Shown here: piece after piece, positions 8,115 to 16,747 of the stretch
Numbering within the stretch: the first letter of the stretch is position 1
Layout of the letters: each line of letters begins with the position of its first letter
DNA from: Arachnia propionica
GTDB lineage: Bacteria; Actinomycetota; Actinomycetes; Propionibacteriales; Propionibacteriaceae
Direction: 5' to 3'
Length of the DNA: 64,000 nt
NCBI RefSeq assembly: GCF_003859805.1
Contig: NZ_RQZG01000017.1
Location: 1 to 64,000 of the forward strand
Program-made: the position numbers and the translations under genes
Notes under the pieces: generated by a model
Databases searched by the model: none
What the model was told of the DNA's origin: nothing
What the model saw: only the letters and a program-made list of their open reading frames with translations

Positions 8115-9092
8115 ATGTCTCACCCCGTCGATCCCCTCATCCTGGACGAGTCCCCGGAGCGCGCCGACGCCCTGGCCGTCATCGACGCCCCCGGGCTGGT
8201 GGCGGCCGCCCTGGAGCGCTCCGACGACGTGCGGGTCTTCTGCGACGACGTGCGGGAGGCCCAGGTCGTCGAGTCGATCCGCGCTGACCTGCTGGTGGAT
8301 CATCCCGCCGAGCTGAGCGGCGTCGATCTGGCCTGGGGGCACCTGCCGAAGTCACTGGCGGCGCTCGACGAGCACTGCTGCTGGCTCCAGGGCGCAGCGG
8401 ACGTGATGTTCCTCACCGGGGCCCGCGTCAAGCACATGAACCACTCCATGAACCAGGTGCTGGGTCGCCATTTCACCGCCGTCAACGCCTCCCTGGGACG
8501 GGCGAAGAGCCGCGTGCTGCGGGCGTGGGGCCCGAACCAGCTGGAGAACCCCTGGCCGAAGCTGCGCCGCCACGACGACCTCGGACTCACCCTGGCCGCC
8601 CACGGGGCCACCTTCAACGGCAACCGCATCGACGACGGCACCCGGCTGCTGCTGGATCACCTCGAGGTCGAGGGCGGGGATGCCCTGGACCTCGGCTCGG
8701 GCAACGGCGTCATCGCCGCGGTCCTTGCGCGACAGGGTCTCACCACCACCGCCGTCGACGTCTCCTGGGCCGCGACGGCCGCCACCCACGCCACCGCCGA
8801 GGCGAACGGCCTGGAGATCGACATCCACTGGGGCGACGGGCTGACCGAGTACCCGGACCACAGTTTCGACGTCATCGTCACCAACCCCCCGTTCCACCAG
8901 GGCGTCGCGAAGGACTCCGAGCCCACACTGCAGATGTTCGACGACGCGGCGCGGGTGCTCCGCCCGGGTGGCCGGTTCTGGTGCGTGTTCAACTCCCACC
9001 TGCCCTGGCGTCGCGAACTGAACTCCCGGCTGGGCCGCACCCGTGTCGTCGCCCAGAACCGCCACTACACACTCACCGTGACCGATCGCTGA
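8115..9092 (+). CDS. Class I SAM-dependent methyltransferase (RsmC/RlmG-like)
   Basis: This 325-residue protein has the two-part architecture of the guanine-N2 rRNA methyltransferases RsmC and RlmG. An N-terminal degenerate methyltransferase-like domain (1-150) is followed by a catalytic Rossmann domain with motif I ALDLGSGNGVIA at about 190-202 and the N2-guanine signature VTNPPFHQG near 256-264. It therefore probably methylates a guanosine in 16S or 23S rRNA; which one cannot be decided here. A good ribosome-binding site, AGAGGA, lies 8 nt before the ATG. It stands alone between the DUF5684-like gene and htrA. Confidence 0.82.
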   Translation: MSHPVDPLILDESPERADALAVIDAPGLVAAALERSDDVRVFCDDVREAQVVESIRADLLVDHPAELSGVDLAWGHLPKSLAALDEHCCWLQGAADVMFLTGARVKHMNHSMNQVLGRHFTAVNASLGRAKSRVLRAWGPNQLENPWPKLRRHDDLGLTLAAHGATFNGNRIDDGTRLLLDHLEVEGGDALDLGSGNGVIAAVLARQGLTTTAVDVSWAATAATHATAEANGLEIDIHWGDGLTEYPDHSFDVIVTNPPFHQGVAKDSEPTLQMFDDAARVLRPGGRFWCVFNSHLPWRRELNSRLGRTRVVAQNRHYTLTVTDR

Positions 9093-9111
9093 CCGATCAC
9101 CGACGAGCACC

Positions 9112-9181
9112 AACTGGCGGGTTGCCTGCACGAGACGCCGATGTCAACGCTGCCACACACGCAGCACGGCGATTCGTGCCC
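9112..9181. repeat. Dispersed repeat, copy B
   Basis: Blocks AACTGGCGGGTTGC (9112-9125) and CGGCGATTCGTGCCC (9167-9181) match copy A at 3549-3619. Within this copy GCACGAGACGCCG (9128-9140) and CGGCGATTCGTGC (9167-9179) form an inverted repeat with two mismatches, so the element can fold into a stem with a loop of about 26 nt. Confidence 0.5.
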
Positions 9182-9209
9182 GGCTCTGGTGGCGCTGACC
9201 GGAGGGTGG

Positions 9210-9251
9210 CCACGAGATGGCGGCCACGAGAGGGTCTCCACGAGATGGCGG
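9210..9251 (+). repeat. Three tandem 14-bp units upstream of htrA
   Basis: CCACGAGATGGCGG (9210-9223) is followed directly by CCACGAGAGGGTCT (9224-9237) and CCACGAGATGGCGG again (9238-9251). The first and third units are identical. They lie about 140-180 bp before the htrA start, in otherwise gene-free DNA, and could be binding sites of a regulator acting on htrA. No known box matches. Confidence 0.5.
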
Positions 9252-9387
9252 CGCCTGGGTGGTGACGCTGCCTGGATGGGGGTTGTCCGGGCATGATGAC
9301 CGAGACCCACAGCTGAGCCGGAGGCAACTCACAGGGAGCTCACAGGAATCAGGTCTTGAGTGGATGCAGCCGATCCAAGGAGCATCC

Positions 9388-10530
9388 ATGAACCAGCACC
9401 CACACCAGTTCCCCCAGCCACCCCTCTCCTTCCCCGGACCCCAGCAACCGGTCCCGACGATCCCCACGGCACCGCGTCGGGCTGGGATCGGGGCGACAGG
9501 GATCGTGGCACTGGCCCTGCTCTCCGCCGGGATCGGAGCCGGTGCCTCCCTGGCGGCCACGCAGTACCTCGCGCCCGCCAGCCCCGCCACACAGGCCGTG
9601 GCCACCTCCGTGGTCCAGGCCTCCGCCACCACCCCTGACTGGGCCGCCACGGCCGCTGCCGTGCAGGACGCGGTGGTCGCGATCCAGGTCAACGGCAGCT
9701 CTGGCTCCGGTCAGGGCTCCGGGGTCATCATCGACGCGAGCGGCCACATCGTCACCAACGACCACGTGGTCTCCGGAGCCGGTCAGGGGGCCCGCATCGC
9801 GGTGACCATCGGCGACCGGAGCCACCAGGCCAGCGTCGTCGGCACCGACCCGTCCACCGATCTCGCCGTGATCCGGCTCGACGACCCTCCGGCGACCTTC
9901 TCGGTGATCCAGTGGGGCGACTCCGCGTCCCTCACGGTGGGGCAGCCCGTGATGGCGGTCGGCAACCCGCTCGGGCTGTCCGACACCGTGACCACCGGCA
10001 TCATCTCGGCCCTGAACCGTCCGGTCACCACCGACTCCGTGGTCACCGCCGCCATCCAGACCAATGCCGCCATCAACCCGGGCAACTCCGGGGGCGCACT
10101 GGTGGATGCCTCCGGGGCTCTCATCGGCATCACCAGTTCCATCGCCTCACTGCCGTCCTCGCAGGGCCAGACCGGCAACATCGGGATCGGTTTCGCGATC
10201 CCGGCCGCCCAGGTGAGGTACGTGGCCGAGCAGCTCATCGCGAACGGCGTCGCCGAGCACGCCCATCTCGGGGTCACGGCCCGCGACGGTGCCGCGGGCA
10301 CCCAGCTGGGCGCGAGCATCGACCAGGTCTCCCCCGGATCGGCCGCCGCCGATGCCGGGCTCACCCCGGGCGACCTGGTCACCGCCGTCGACACCACCCC
10401 GGTCACCGGAACGGAGTCCCTCGTCGCCCTGATCCGCAACCACGAGGTGGGGCAGCAGGTCACATTGGCGGTGCTCCGCGGCGGCACCACCGAGGAGATC
10501 CGGGTCACCCTCGGCAAGGCCGCGACCTGA
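9388..10530 (+). CDS. HtrA/DegP-type serine protease with PDZ domain
   Basis: This 380-residue membrane-anchored protease has a short cytoplasmic Pro/Gln-rich N-terminus (1-30) and one transmembrane helix at about 32-58. The extracytoplasmic trypsin-like domain carries the full triad: His126 in TNDHVV, Asp158 in DPSTDLAVI and Ser234 in NPGNSGGAL. A C-terminal PDZ domain occupies about 285-375. Such HtrA-like proteins (PepD/HtrB in mycobacteria) degrade or refold misfolded envelope proteins and are usually controlled by cell-envelope stress systems. The frame is open further upstream, but AAGGAG 7 nt before the ATG at 9388 and the family-like N-terminus decide the start. Tandem 14-bp units and repeat B lie upstream. 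Confidence 0.9.
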   Translation: MNQHPHQFPQPPLSFPGPQQPVPTIPTAPRRAGIGATGIVALALLSAGIGAGASLAATQYLAPASPATQAVATSVVQASATTPDWAATAAAVQDAVVAIQVNGSSGSGQGSGVIIDASGHIVTNDHVVSGAGQGARIAVTIGDRSHQASVVGTDPSTDLAVIRLDDPPATFSVIQWGDSASLTVGQPVMAVGNPLGLSDTVTTGIISALNRPVTTDSVVTAAIQTNAAINPGNSGGALVDASGALIGITSSIASLPSSQGQTGNIGIGFAIPAAQVRYVAEQLIANGVAEHAHLGVTARDGAAGTQLGASIDQVSPGSAAADAGLTPGDLVTAVDTTPVTGTESLVALIRNHEVGQQVTLAVLRGGTTEEIRVTLGKAAT

Positions 10531-10644
10531 TCCGGTCGACACCCCGGGCGGGCCTCGGCACCGGTTCGTCTTCGTCAGCAGGTCCGGCGCACCGGACGGG
10601 CCGTTGCCTCTCCCGGAGCGCCCCGGAACACCGTCGTGGCGACC

Positions 10645-11910
10645 TCAGGCCCCCTTCGCATCCGGTTCCACGGTCGGAGCGATGTAGTCCAGCTCACCGG
10701 CCTTCCTGCCCCCGGTGTCGAAGACCAGCAGTCGCGCCAGACGCGGCTCATCGCCCTCCACCTCGACGACGAGCTCACCGGCCACGGCCGGGGTGAACGC
10801 GTGGAGCCGGTGCTCCCCCACCGTCAACCCGGCTGCCAGCTCCCGCCCGTCGAGCAGCACCCGGTGCCCGGTGATGCGCTGCCCCCGGGAGTAGTCCTCC
10901 TCCAGGGCGATGTGGTCGAACCGGGTCCCGGGCGGCAGCACCGCCCGCCAGCCTCCGTCGATCCTGGTGAGTTCCGCCTCGACCGGTGCACCGAACCGGG
11001 AGTCCAGTTCCTGCCGCCACTCGAGCAGCCGCGCGACGTCCTCCTCGGGGATCAGACCGCGACGGTCCGGCGGGAGGTTGAGCAGCAGCCCTGCCCCCAT
11101 CCCGACGGAGCGGTAGTGGATGCCGATCAGGTGCTCGAGCGATTTCGGTTCGTCCTCCTCCGCCCAGAACCAGCCCCTCCGGATGGAGACGTCACATTCA
11201 GGTGGCAGGTAGCGCTCGACCTCCTGGGAGATCGTCTCGTCCCCGTAGTTGTTGAGGTCCAGGACCGTGGTCGCGTACTCGACGGGATCGGCGGCCATCC
11301 CGTCCTCGTTGCCCACCCAACGGATCGTGGGGACACCCATGTTGAACACCATCGCATCGGGTTGGTGCTCGTGGATGACGGTCATGATCTTGTCCCAGTC
11401 GTACTGCCTGCCCTCCGACCCCGCTCCGTCGAACCAGATCTCCACGAGGTCGCCGTACCGGGTGCACAGCTCAGTCAACTGCCTGACGTAGAACTCGTCG
11501 TAGGCCGCCGCATCCGGGTAGCACCCGGCATTGCGGTCCCAGGGCGAGAGGTACAGGCCGACGGCGATGCCCCGACGCCGGAATGCGGTCACGAACTCCT
11601 CGACCACGTCCCCCTTCCCGTCGCGCCACGGTGAGGAGGCGACGGAGTAGGACGTGGTGTCGGTCTGCCACAGGCAGAAACCGTCGTGGTGCTTGGCGGT
11701 CAGCACCGCGTACCTCGCCCCGATGGCCTGAGCGGTCTCCGCCCACTGGTCCGCATCGAGCGCACTCGGGTCGAACGCCTCGGCGGGCAGGGTGCCGTCG
11801 CTCCATTCCGCTCCGAAGAAGGTGTTGATGCCGAAGTGGAGGAACACTCCAAGCCGCATCCGCTGCCAGGCGAGTTGCTGGGGGGTCGGCATCGGGTGGT
11901 TGTCAGTCAT
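10645..11910 (-). CDS. Alpha-L-fucosidase, GH29
   Basis: This 421-residue enzyme of glycoside hydrolase family 29 releases L-fucose from oligosaccharides or glycoproteins. Family marks are the N-terminal LGVFLHFGINTFFGAEW, the AKHHDGFCLW motif and the nucleophile Asp161 in VEIWFDGAGSEG. A small C-terminal beta domain follows. There is no signal peptide, so the enzyme is cytoplasmic and acts on imported fucosyl-oligosaccharides. It is the last gene of an ABC uptake operon (two permeases, binding lipoprotein, fucosidase), 66 bp after the binding-protein gene. The gap contains a 14-bp stem that may reduce its expression relative to the binding protein. Confidence 0.88.
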   Translation of the reverse strand: MTDNHPMPTPQQLAWQRMRLGVFLHFGINTFFGAEWSDGTLPAEAFDPSALDADQWAETAQAIGARYAVLTAKHHDGFCLWQTDTTSYSVASSPWRDGKGDVVEEFVTAFRRRGIAVGLYLSPWDRNAGCYPDAAAYDEFYVRQLTELCTRYGDLVEIWFDGAGSEGRQYDWDKIMTVIHEHQPDAMVFNMGVPTIRWVGNEDGMAADPVEYATTVLDLNNYGDETISQEVERYLPPECDVSIRRGWFWAEEDEPKSLEHLIGIHYRSVGMGAGLLLNLPPDRRGLIPEEDVARLLEWRQELDSRFGAPVEAELTRIDGGWRAVLPPGTRFDHIALEEDYSRGQRITGHRVLLDGRELAAGLTVGEHRLHAFTPAVAGELVVEVEGDEPRLARLLVFDTGGRKAGELDYIAPTVEPDAKGA

Positions 11911-11931
11911 GGTCTTCCTTGTCGGACAGGT

Positions 11932-11965
11932 TGGCTCCCCCTGCCGCGGTCACGGCAGGGGGAGC
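11932..11965 (-). terminator. Intra-operon stem-loop 3' of the binding-protein gene
   Basis: A perfect 14-bp stem (GGCTCCCCCTGCCG at 11932-11945 with its complement at 11952-11965, 6-nt loop) lies between the binding-protein gene and the fucosidase gene. It has no T run. It is likely to act as a partial terminator or as a block to 3' exonucleases, favouring the binding-protein mRNA. Confidence 0.6.
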
Positions 11966-11976
11966 CGGATCTCGGG

Positions 11977-13701
11977 TCAGGCCTTGTCGGCTGCTTCCAG
12001 GATCTCGAGGTAGCGGGGTACCCCGGCGGACTCGAGGGAGGACTTGTAGGACTCCCAGTCCGCGTCGGACTCCGGGTCGAGCCTGCCGAGGGCGAGGTTG
12101 GTCATCCCCTGCTTGTAGGCGTTGTCGATGTTGGTCAGCAGCTCACCGATCTCAGCCGCCTGGGTCTCGTCGAAGAAGGGCTCCATGAAGAACTCCTCCT
12201 CCTTCATCGCGAAGGGCTCGTACATCTTGCCCGCCCGGTAGAGCTCCGGCTCGATGGAGGTGGCGTCGTCGACCGCCTCGCCGTGGCGCACGTCGAGCAC
12301 CAGGTTGTAGGTGCACCACTCCCACCAGACACCGTTCTTCGGGGCCGGGGTCGTGACCTTGTAGATGGCCTGGCGCTCGTCGATCCCGGTCTCACCCTCA
12401 GCGGCCCAGGTCCAGTTGTCGTCGGGACCGAGGCGCATGTTGAGGGTGGACACCAGGCCGAGCTGGTAGTCGGCCCACTGCGCGATCTCCTCCGGCTTCT
12501 GCGCCTTGGTCGGGATGATGAGCCCGACGACGGCACCCGGGTCGTAGGACCAGCCGACGACGGCCGTTCCATCGGGTCCGGTGAACGGCTTGAACGGGAT
12601 GAACTGACGGTGCCGGGAGTTGGGATCGGTCAGCTCGACGGTGGCGAAGTCATTCTGGGACTGTCCGGCGACCACCGCGACCTTGCTGCCCGCCGGATCC
12701 ATGCCGAGCCGCACCAGCTGTTCCTTGGTCTGGGTGAAGGCGGCCTCATTGGTGAGCCCGTCCTTGACCAGCTTGTTCATGAAGGCCATCGCCTCACGGA
12801 ACTTCTCGTCCATCGGGGTGAAGAACGGCTTCCCGTCCACCCGGCGGAGCCTCTCGAAGCCCATGTTGAAGAAGGCGGCGCACACCAGTGCGATGGGCGG
12901 GAGTTCCTGGCAGCCACTGAGCGGCACGACATCCGGGTGTGCCGCCTTGATGTCACGCAGCAGCTTCTCGAAGTCGTCGATGGTCTCGACCCCGTTGCTC
13001 GTCGCCACCCCGAACTCCTCGGCGATGGGGGTGTGGATCCAGGTGCGGGAGGGCGCTGACTTGCAGTGGTAGCACTGGTTGACCGCAGGCAGCGCGTAGA
13101 GGGTGCCGTCCGGGGTGGTCATGACCTCGCGGAGCTTCGGGTTGGCCTTGAACATCTCCAGCATCTCCGGCATGTACTCGTCGACGAGCTGGTTGAGGTC
13201 CATGAACAGCCCCTGCTTGCCGTAGGCCCACAACTGGGAGCGGGAGAAACCACCCATCCACTTGGGGCCGGTCATGAAGGCATCCGGCAGGTCCCCGGAG
13301 GTGATCATCGCGTTGAGCTTGGGGGCACCGTCGTCACCCGGTGGAATGGTCTGGTACTCCACCTTCATCCCGGTGGCCTCCTCCAGGTGCTTGGAGAAGG
13401 CGTTGGTCTCGAGGTTGAAGTCGGGGAACTGGCGACCGACGACGCGGAAGGTGGTGGATCCGTCCGAGAAGGGCTTGAACTCCCGCGCCCGCGGACCGAT
13501 GTAGCCCTCGGGATAGAGGACCCCCTCGATCTCCTTGCCGAGCTGGACCTTCAACGACGCGCTGCCCGGGGTGTAGGAACTGGTGCCGGCCGCACCGTTC
13601 TTGCCACCGGAACCGCCACCACACCCGGCGACGGCCGCTGCGGCGACACCGCCGACCCCGGCCAGGAGGGTGCGCCTGGACATCTTCTGCAACATTGACA
13701 T
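11977..13701 (-). CDS. ABC oligosaccharide-binding lipoprotein (LipO/YtcQ type)
   Basis: This 574-residue extracellular solute-binding protein carries a Tat/lipoprotein-type signal: twin arginines in SRRTLLAGVGG followed by the lipobox AAVAGC, with the mature lipid-anchored Cys at about 27. The long mature domain (about 545 residues) is typical of binding proteins that serve LplB/YtcP-type permeases, which import complex oligosaccharides, rather than of small-sugar binding proteins (about 420). The start is set by GAAGAA ribosome-binding sequence and by the signal peptide; the frame stays open for about 290 more codons upstream across the permease gene, which I treat as chance. Its genes flank it as permease-permease-binding protein-fucosidase, so fucosylated glycans are the probable ligands. 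Confidence 0.88.
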   Translation of the reverse strand: MSMLQKMSRRTLLAGVGGVAAAAVAGCGGGSGGKNGAAGTSSYTPGSASLKVQLGKEIEGVLYPEGYIGPRAREFKPFSDGSTTFRVVGRQFPDFNLETNAFSKHLEEATGMKVEYQTIPPGDDGAPKLNAMITSGDLPDAFMTGPKWMGGFSRSQLWAYGKQGLFMDLNQLVDEYMPEMLEMFKANPKLREVMTTPDGTLYALPAVNQCYHCKSAPSRTWIHTPIAEEFGVATSNGVETIDDFEKLLRDIKAAHPDVVPLSGCQELPPIALVCAAFFNMGFERLRRVDGKPFFTPMDEKFREAMAFMNKLVKDGLTNEAAFTQTKEQLVRLGMDPAGSKVAVVAGQSQNDFATVELTDPNSRHRQFIPFKPFTGPDGTAVVGWSYDPGAVVGLIIPTKAQKPEEIAQWADYQLGLVSTLNMRLGPDDNWTWAAEGETGIDERQAIYKVTTPAPKNGVWWEWCTYNLVLDVRHGEAVDDATSIEPELYRAGKMYEPFAMKEEEFFMEPFFDETQAAEIGELLTNIDNAYKQGMTNLALGRLDPESDADWESYKSSLESAGVPRYLEILEAADKA

Positions 13702-13733
13702 TTCTTCTTCCCTTTCAGTTTCTGTGGGGAGTC

Positions 13734-14687
13734 TCAGAACAGACCGCTCCTGGTGGTGCGCCTCGCGAACCAGTTGACGGTGAGCAGCAGCACGAGCCCG
13801 ACGACGCTCTTGAACAGGCCGATCGCCGTCGAGTAGCTGTACTGGGGGATCGGGGACTTCAGACCCACCTCGTAGACATAGGTGTCGATCACCTGGGAGA
13901 CGCCCAGGTTGAGGGGGTTCTGCAGCAGCAACACCTTCTCGAAGCCGATGGAGAGGATGTTCCCGGTGGAGAGGATGAGCAGGATGACCGCGATCGGCAT
14001 GATCGCCGGCAGGTCGATGTGGATGATACGACGAAACAGCGACGCACCGTCGACCTTGGCCGCCTCGTGGTACTCGGGTGGCACGCTGGTCAGGGCCGCG
14101 AGATACATGATCGCGGAGAACCCGGCGGTCTGCCAGACCCCTGACCACACGTAGATGTGGCGGAACCAGTCGGGATCGGTGAGGAAGTTGGAGTGGGCGA
14201 TGCCCATCGAGTCGAGCAGTTTCGGCACCACGCCGGTGCTGGGGTCCAGCAACATCATCACGATGCCGACCACGACCACCACCGACAGGAAGTTGGGCGC
14301 GTAGGTGATGAGCTGCACCGAGCGGCTGAAGTACTTGTGTCGCAGCGCGTTGAGGGCCAGTGCCAGGATGATCGGGATGGGGAATCCGGCGATCAGTTCG
14401 TAGAGGGCGAGTGAAATCGTGTTCCACAGCAGCGGCCAGAAGTTGTTGCTCGCGAAGAAACGCTCGAAGTGCTTGAACCCGACGAACTCGCCACCCGAGA
14501 TGCCGGTCAACGGGCTGAAGTCGCGGAAGGCGATCTGGACCCCGTACATGGGGACGTAGAGGAACACGATGGCCCACACCACGGCGGGCAGCAGCAACAG
14601 GTAGAGCTGCCAGGCCCGCAGCACCCGACGCATGAGTGGCACCTTGCGTGTGGTCAGCTGTTCAAGGTTCTGGTCCATGGTCCTCAC
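13734..14687 (-). CDS. ABC sugar permease, LplB-like
   Basis: This 317-residue permease has six predicted membrane helices. The N-terminal helix (LYLLLLPAVVWAIVFLYVP) with MYGVQIAFRDFSP is characteristic of the LplB/YteP group. The cytoplasmic EAA loop reads EAAKVDGASLFRRIIHIDLPAI, the contact site for the ATPase. It forms a heterodimer with the YtcP-like permease encoded immediately upstream, with which it overlaps by 4 bp. The operon contains no ATPase gene. Confidence 0.9.
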   Translation of the reverse strand: MRTMDQNLEQLTTRKVPLMRRVLRAWQLYLLLLPAVVWAIVFLYVPMYGVQIAFRDFSPLTGISGGEFVGFKHFERFFASNNFWPLLWNTISLALYELIAGFPIPIILALALNALRHKYFSRSVQLITYAPNFLSVVVVVGIVMMLLDPSTGVVPKLLDSMGIAHSNFLTDPDWFRHIYVWSGVWQTAGFSAIMYLAALTSVPPEYHEAAKVDGASLFRRIIHIDLPAIMPIAVILLILSTGNILSIGFEKVLLLQNPLNLGVSQVIDTYVYEVGLKSPIPQYSYSTAIGLFKSVVGLVLLLTVNWFARRTTRSGLF

Positions 14688-15604
14688 CCCTTGACCGATC
14701 CGAGCATCATGCCCTTGACGAAGTGTTTCTGGACGAATGGGTAGGCGATGAGCGGCGGAATGCTCGAGACGACGATCAGCGCGAACTTCAGCTTCGCCGC
14801 GACCTCCTGCATCTGGGCGATCTTCTGTGGATCTGCCTCGGCCAGTTTGGCCGCGTCGAAGGTGTTCTGCACGAGGATGTTCCGCATCGCCAACTGCAAC
14901 GGGTAGAGCGTCTCATCCGTGAGATAGATGAGCCCGTTGAAATAGGCGTTCCAGGTCGACACACCGTAGAGCAGCATGTTGACGGCCAGGATCGGGATTG
15001 ACAGCGGCAGTGCGATCCGGAAGAAGAACGTCAGGTCGTTGGCACCGTCCATCCGGGAGCTCTCCAGCAGCTCGTGCGGGATCGTGGTCTCGAAGAACGC
15101 CTTGGTGATGATGAGCTGCCACACGCTGACGGCGGCCGGGAGGACCATGGCAAACGGTGTGTCGAGCAGGTTGAGGCTGCGCACCAGCAGGTAGGTGGGG
15201 ATCATGCCGCCGCTGAACAGCATGGTGAGCATGAAGAAGAAGGTCAGGATCCTGCGGAACGGCAGGTCCTGCCGGGACAGGGCGTAGCCGGCCATCATCG
15301 TCATGGCGGTTCCGAGCAGGATCACCGCGGCCGCGTAGGCCAGCGAGTTGAGGAAGCTGCGCAGCAGCAGTGGGGAGTCGAACAGCGCCTGGTAGGCCTC
15401 GAGGCCGAAACCGACGGGGAGGAAGACCACCTCACCGGAACGTACCGCCGTGGAGTCGGAGAACGACGCGCTGACGACGTAGACCAGCGGGTAGATGATC
15501 GAGATGGCGAAGATGACGAGGACCACGACGAGCCCCACCTGCAAACCCCTGTCGCCGAGGGGCTCCCGGAGGCTTCTCGTCCGGGTCGGTCCCGGCATCA
15601 TCAT
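14684..15604 (-). CDS. ABC sugar permease, YtcP-like
   Basis: This 306-residue permease of the MalG/YtcP type has six membrane helices, an EAA loop reading ESSRMDGANDLTFFFRIALPLS and the C-terminal FVQKHFVKGMMLGSVKG that closes this subfamily. It is the first gene of the fucoside uptake operon and overlaps the LplB-like gene by 4 bp. The promoter region upstream (15605-15866) is shared with divergent serB and contains a LacI-type operator, TGATGGCAACGTTATCA, which may make the operon substrate-inducible. No LacI regulator gene is adjacent. Confidence 0.9.
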   Translation of the reverse strand: MMMPGPTRTRSLREPLGDRGLQVGLVVVLVIFAISIIYPLVYVVSASFSDSTAVRSGEVVFLPVGFGLEAYQALFDSPLLLRSFLNSLAYAAAVILLGTAMTMMAGYALSRQDLPFRRILTFFFMLTMLFSGGMIPTYLLVRSLNLLDTPFAMVLPAAVSVWQLIITKAFFETTIPHELLESSRMDGANDLTFFFRIALPLSIPILAVNMLLYGVSTWNAYFNGLIYLTDETLYPLQLAMRNILVQNTFDAAKLAEADPQKIAQMQEVAAKLKFALIVVSSIPPLIAYPFVQKHFVKGMMLGSVKG

Positions 15605-15763
15605 GCTCCTCCCCGGTGAGGCTGGTCACAACGGTGGTGGTTCATGGCTGGCACCTCGCCTTCATCCGGGCCTGGGAGTTCGGGTCCGTGACACCCCGGT
15701 GTGCCGACGTCCGATGCGCCCGTGATGGACGCTGACGGGGTGATCCTCGCCCCGCGTTCTTGA

Positions 15764-15780
15764 TGATGGCAACGTTATCA
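15764..15780 (-). promoter_or_regulatory. LacI-family operator-like palindrome
   Basis: TGATGGCAACGTTATCA is an imperfect 17-bp palindrome centred on ACGT. It follows the TGATAACGTTATCA pattern recognised by many LacI/GalR-type sugar repressors. It lies about 160 bp upstream of the fucoside uptake operon and about 85 bp upstream of the divergent serB, so the operon is the more sensible target. Confidence 0.5.
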
Positions 15781-15866
15781 TCACCACGCCCTCCTGTGTC
15801 CACACCGGTGTCCAGACCTGCGCAGTCCGACTGACAGCACCCAGGGGCTCGCTACGCTGTTGCACC

Positions 15867-16685
15867 ATGCGAGCCCGAGTCGTCGCCCTCCATCCGCAGC
15901 CCGCTCCGCTCCCCTTCGACGCCGAGTGGCGCGAGGCCCCGTTCGGGGTGCTGGCCACCGCGACCCTGGACCTGGAGGACCCGGAGCAGCTCCGGCTGGA
16001 CCTCTTCAACGCAGGACTCTCCGGCGCCGTGATCACCGGCCCGTTGGCCGATCGACCCGCCCGACTGGTGCTGTGCGACGTCGACTCGACACTGACCACC
16101 ACCGAGGCGGTCGACCTCATCGCCGAGCACGCCGGCACCGGGGCCGAGGTCTCGGCCATCACCGAACGCGCCATGCGTGGTGAGCTGGACTTCGAGACCT
16201 CTCTCAGGCAGCGCGTCGCCACGCTGGAGGGGCTGCCCGTCTCGGTGCTGGCCGAGGTGCTGCCCCGCATGACCCTCGCCCCCGGGGCCAGGGAACTCAT
16301 CACCGCCCTCCACGACGCGGGGGTCGTCATCGGTGTCACCTCCGGCGGCTTCAGCCCCTTGGTGCAACCGTTGGCCGAGGACCTGGGGCTGGACTTCTGG
16401 AACGCCAACGGGCTGGGGGTCCGGGACGGGGTGCTGACCGGCCAGGTGACGGGAGTGGTCGTGGACCGCGCCCAGAAGGCCCGCGACCTCGCGCGTTTCG
16501 CCGACCGGCACGGTGTGCCACGCGAGCTCACCGTCGCGGTTGGCGACGGTGCCAATGACCTGGCCATGCTCGCGGCTGCCGGCCTCGGGGTGGCCTACTG
16601 CGCCAAACCACTGACCGCCGCCCAGGCCGACGCGGTGATCTCGTTCCCGCGTCTCGACGCGGTTGCCGCCCTCACCCTGCCCTGA
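15867..16685 (+). CDS. serB: Phosphoserine phosphatase SerB
   Basis: This 272-residue HAD-family phosphatase catalyses the last step of serine synthesis. The nucleophile and acid/base are Asp71 and Asp73 in LCDVDSTLTTTEAVD. Motif II is GVTSGGFS, the lysine of motif III lies in RAQKARDL, and the metal-binding motif is VGDGANDLAML. The N-terminal 60 residues hold a short regulatory segment instead of a full ACT pair, as in many actinobacterial SerB. A -10 box TACGCT ends 8 nt before the ATG, so the transcript is probably leaderless. It is divergent from the fucoside operon. Confidence 0.92.
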   Translation: MRARVVALHPQPAPLPFDAEWREAPFGVLATATLDLEDPEQLRLDLFNAGLSGAVITGPLADRPARLVLCDVDSTLTTTEAVDLIAEHAGTGAEVSAITERAMRGELDFETSLRQRVATLEGLPVSVLAEVLPRMTLAPGARELITALHDAGVVIGVTSGGFSPLVQPLAEDLGLDFWNANGLGVRDGVLTGQVTGVVVDRAQKARDLARFADRHGVPRELTVAVGDGANDLAMLAAAGLGVAYCAKPLTAAQADAVISFPRLDAVAALTLP

Positions 16686-16747
16686 CGTGCCTGGCGGATG
16701 TCGAACCACTAGTCTTGTGCCCACGTGAAACTTTCCAAGGAGGGAAC

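Noticed and set aside
10531-10644. Terminator between htrA and the fucosidase gene
   Set aside because: Only a weak 6-bp stem (GTCCGG/CCGGAC) is visible in this 114-bp gap, too short to claim.
11977-14577. Extended 866-codon reading of the binding-protein gene
   Set aside because: The extra 290 codons run through the LplB-like permease gene in another frame. The lipoprotein signal peptide and a ribosome-binding site place the true start at 13701.
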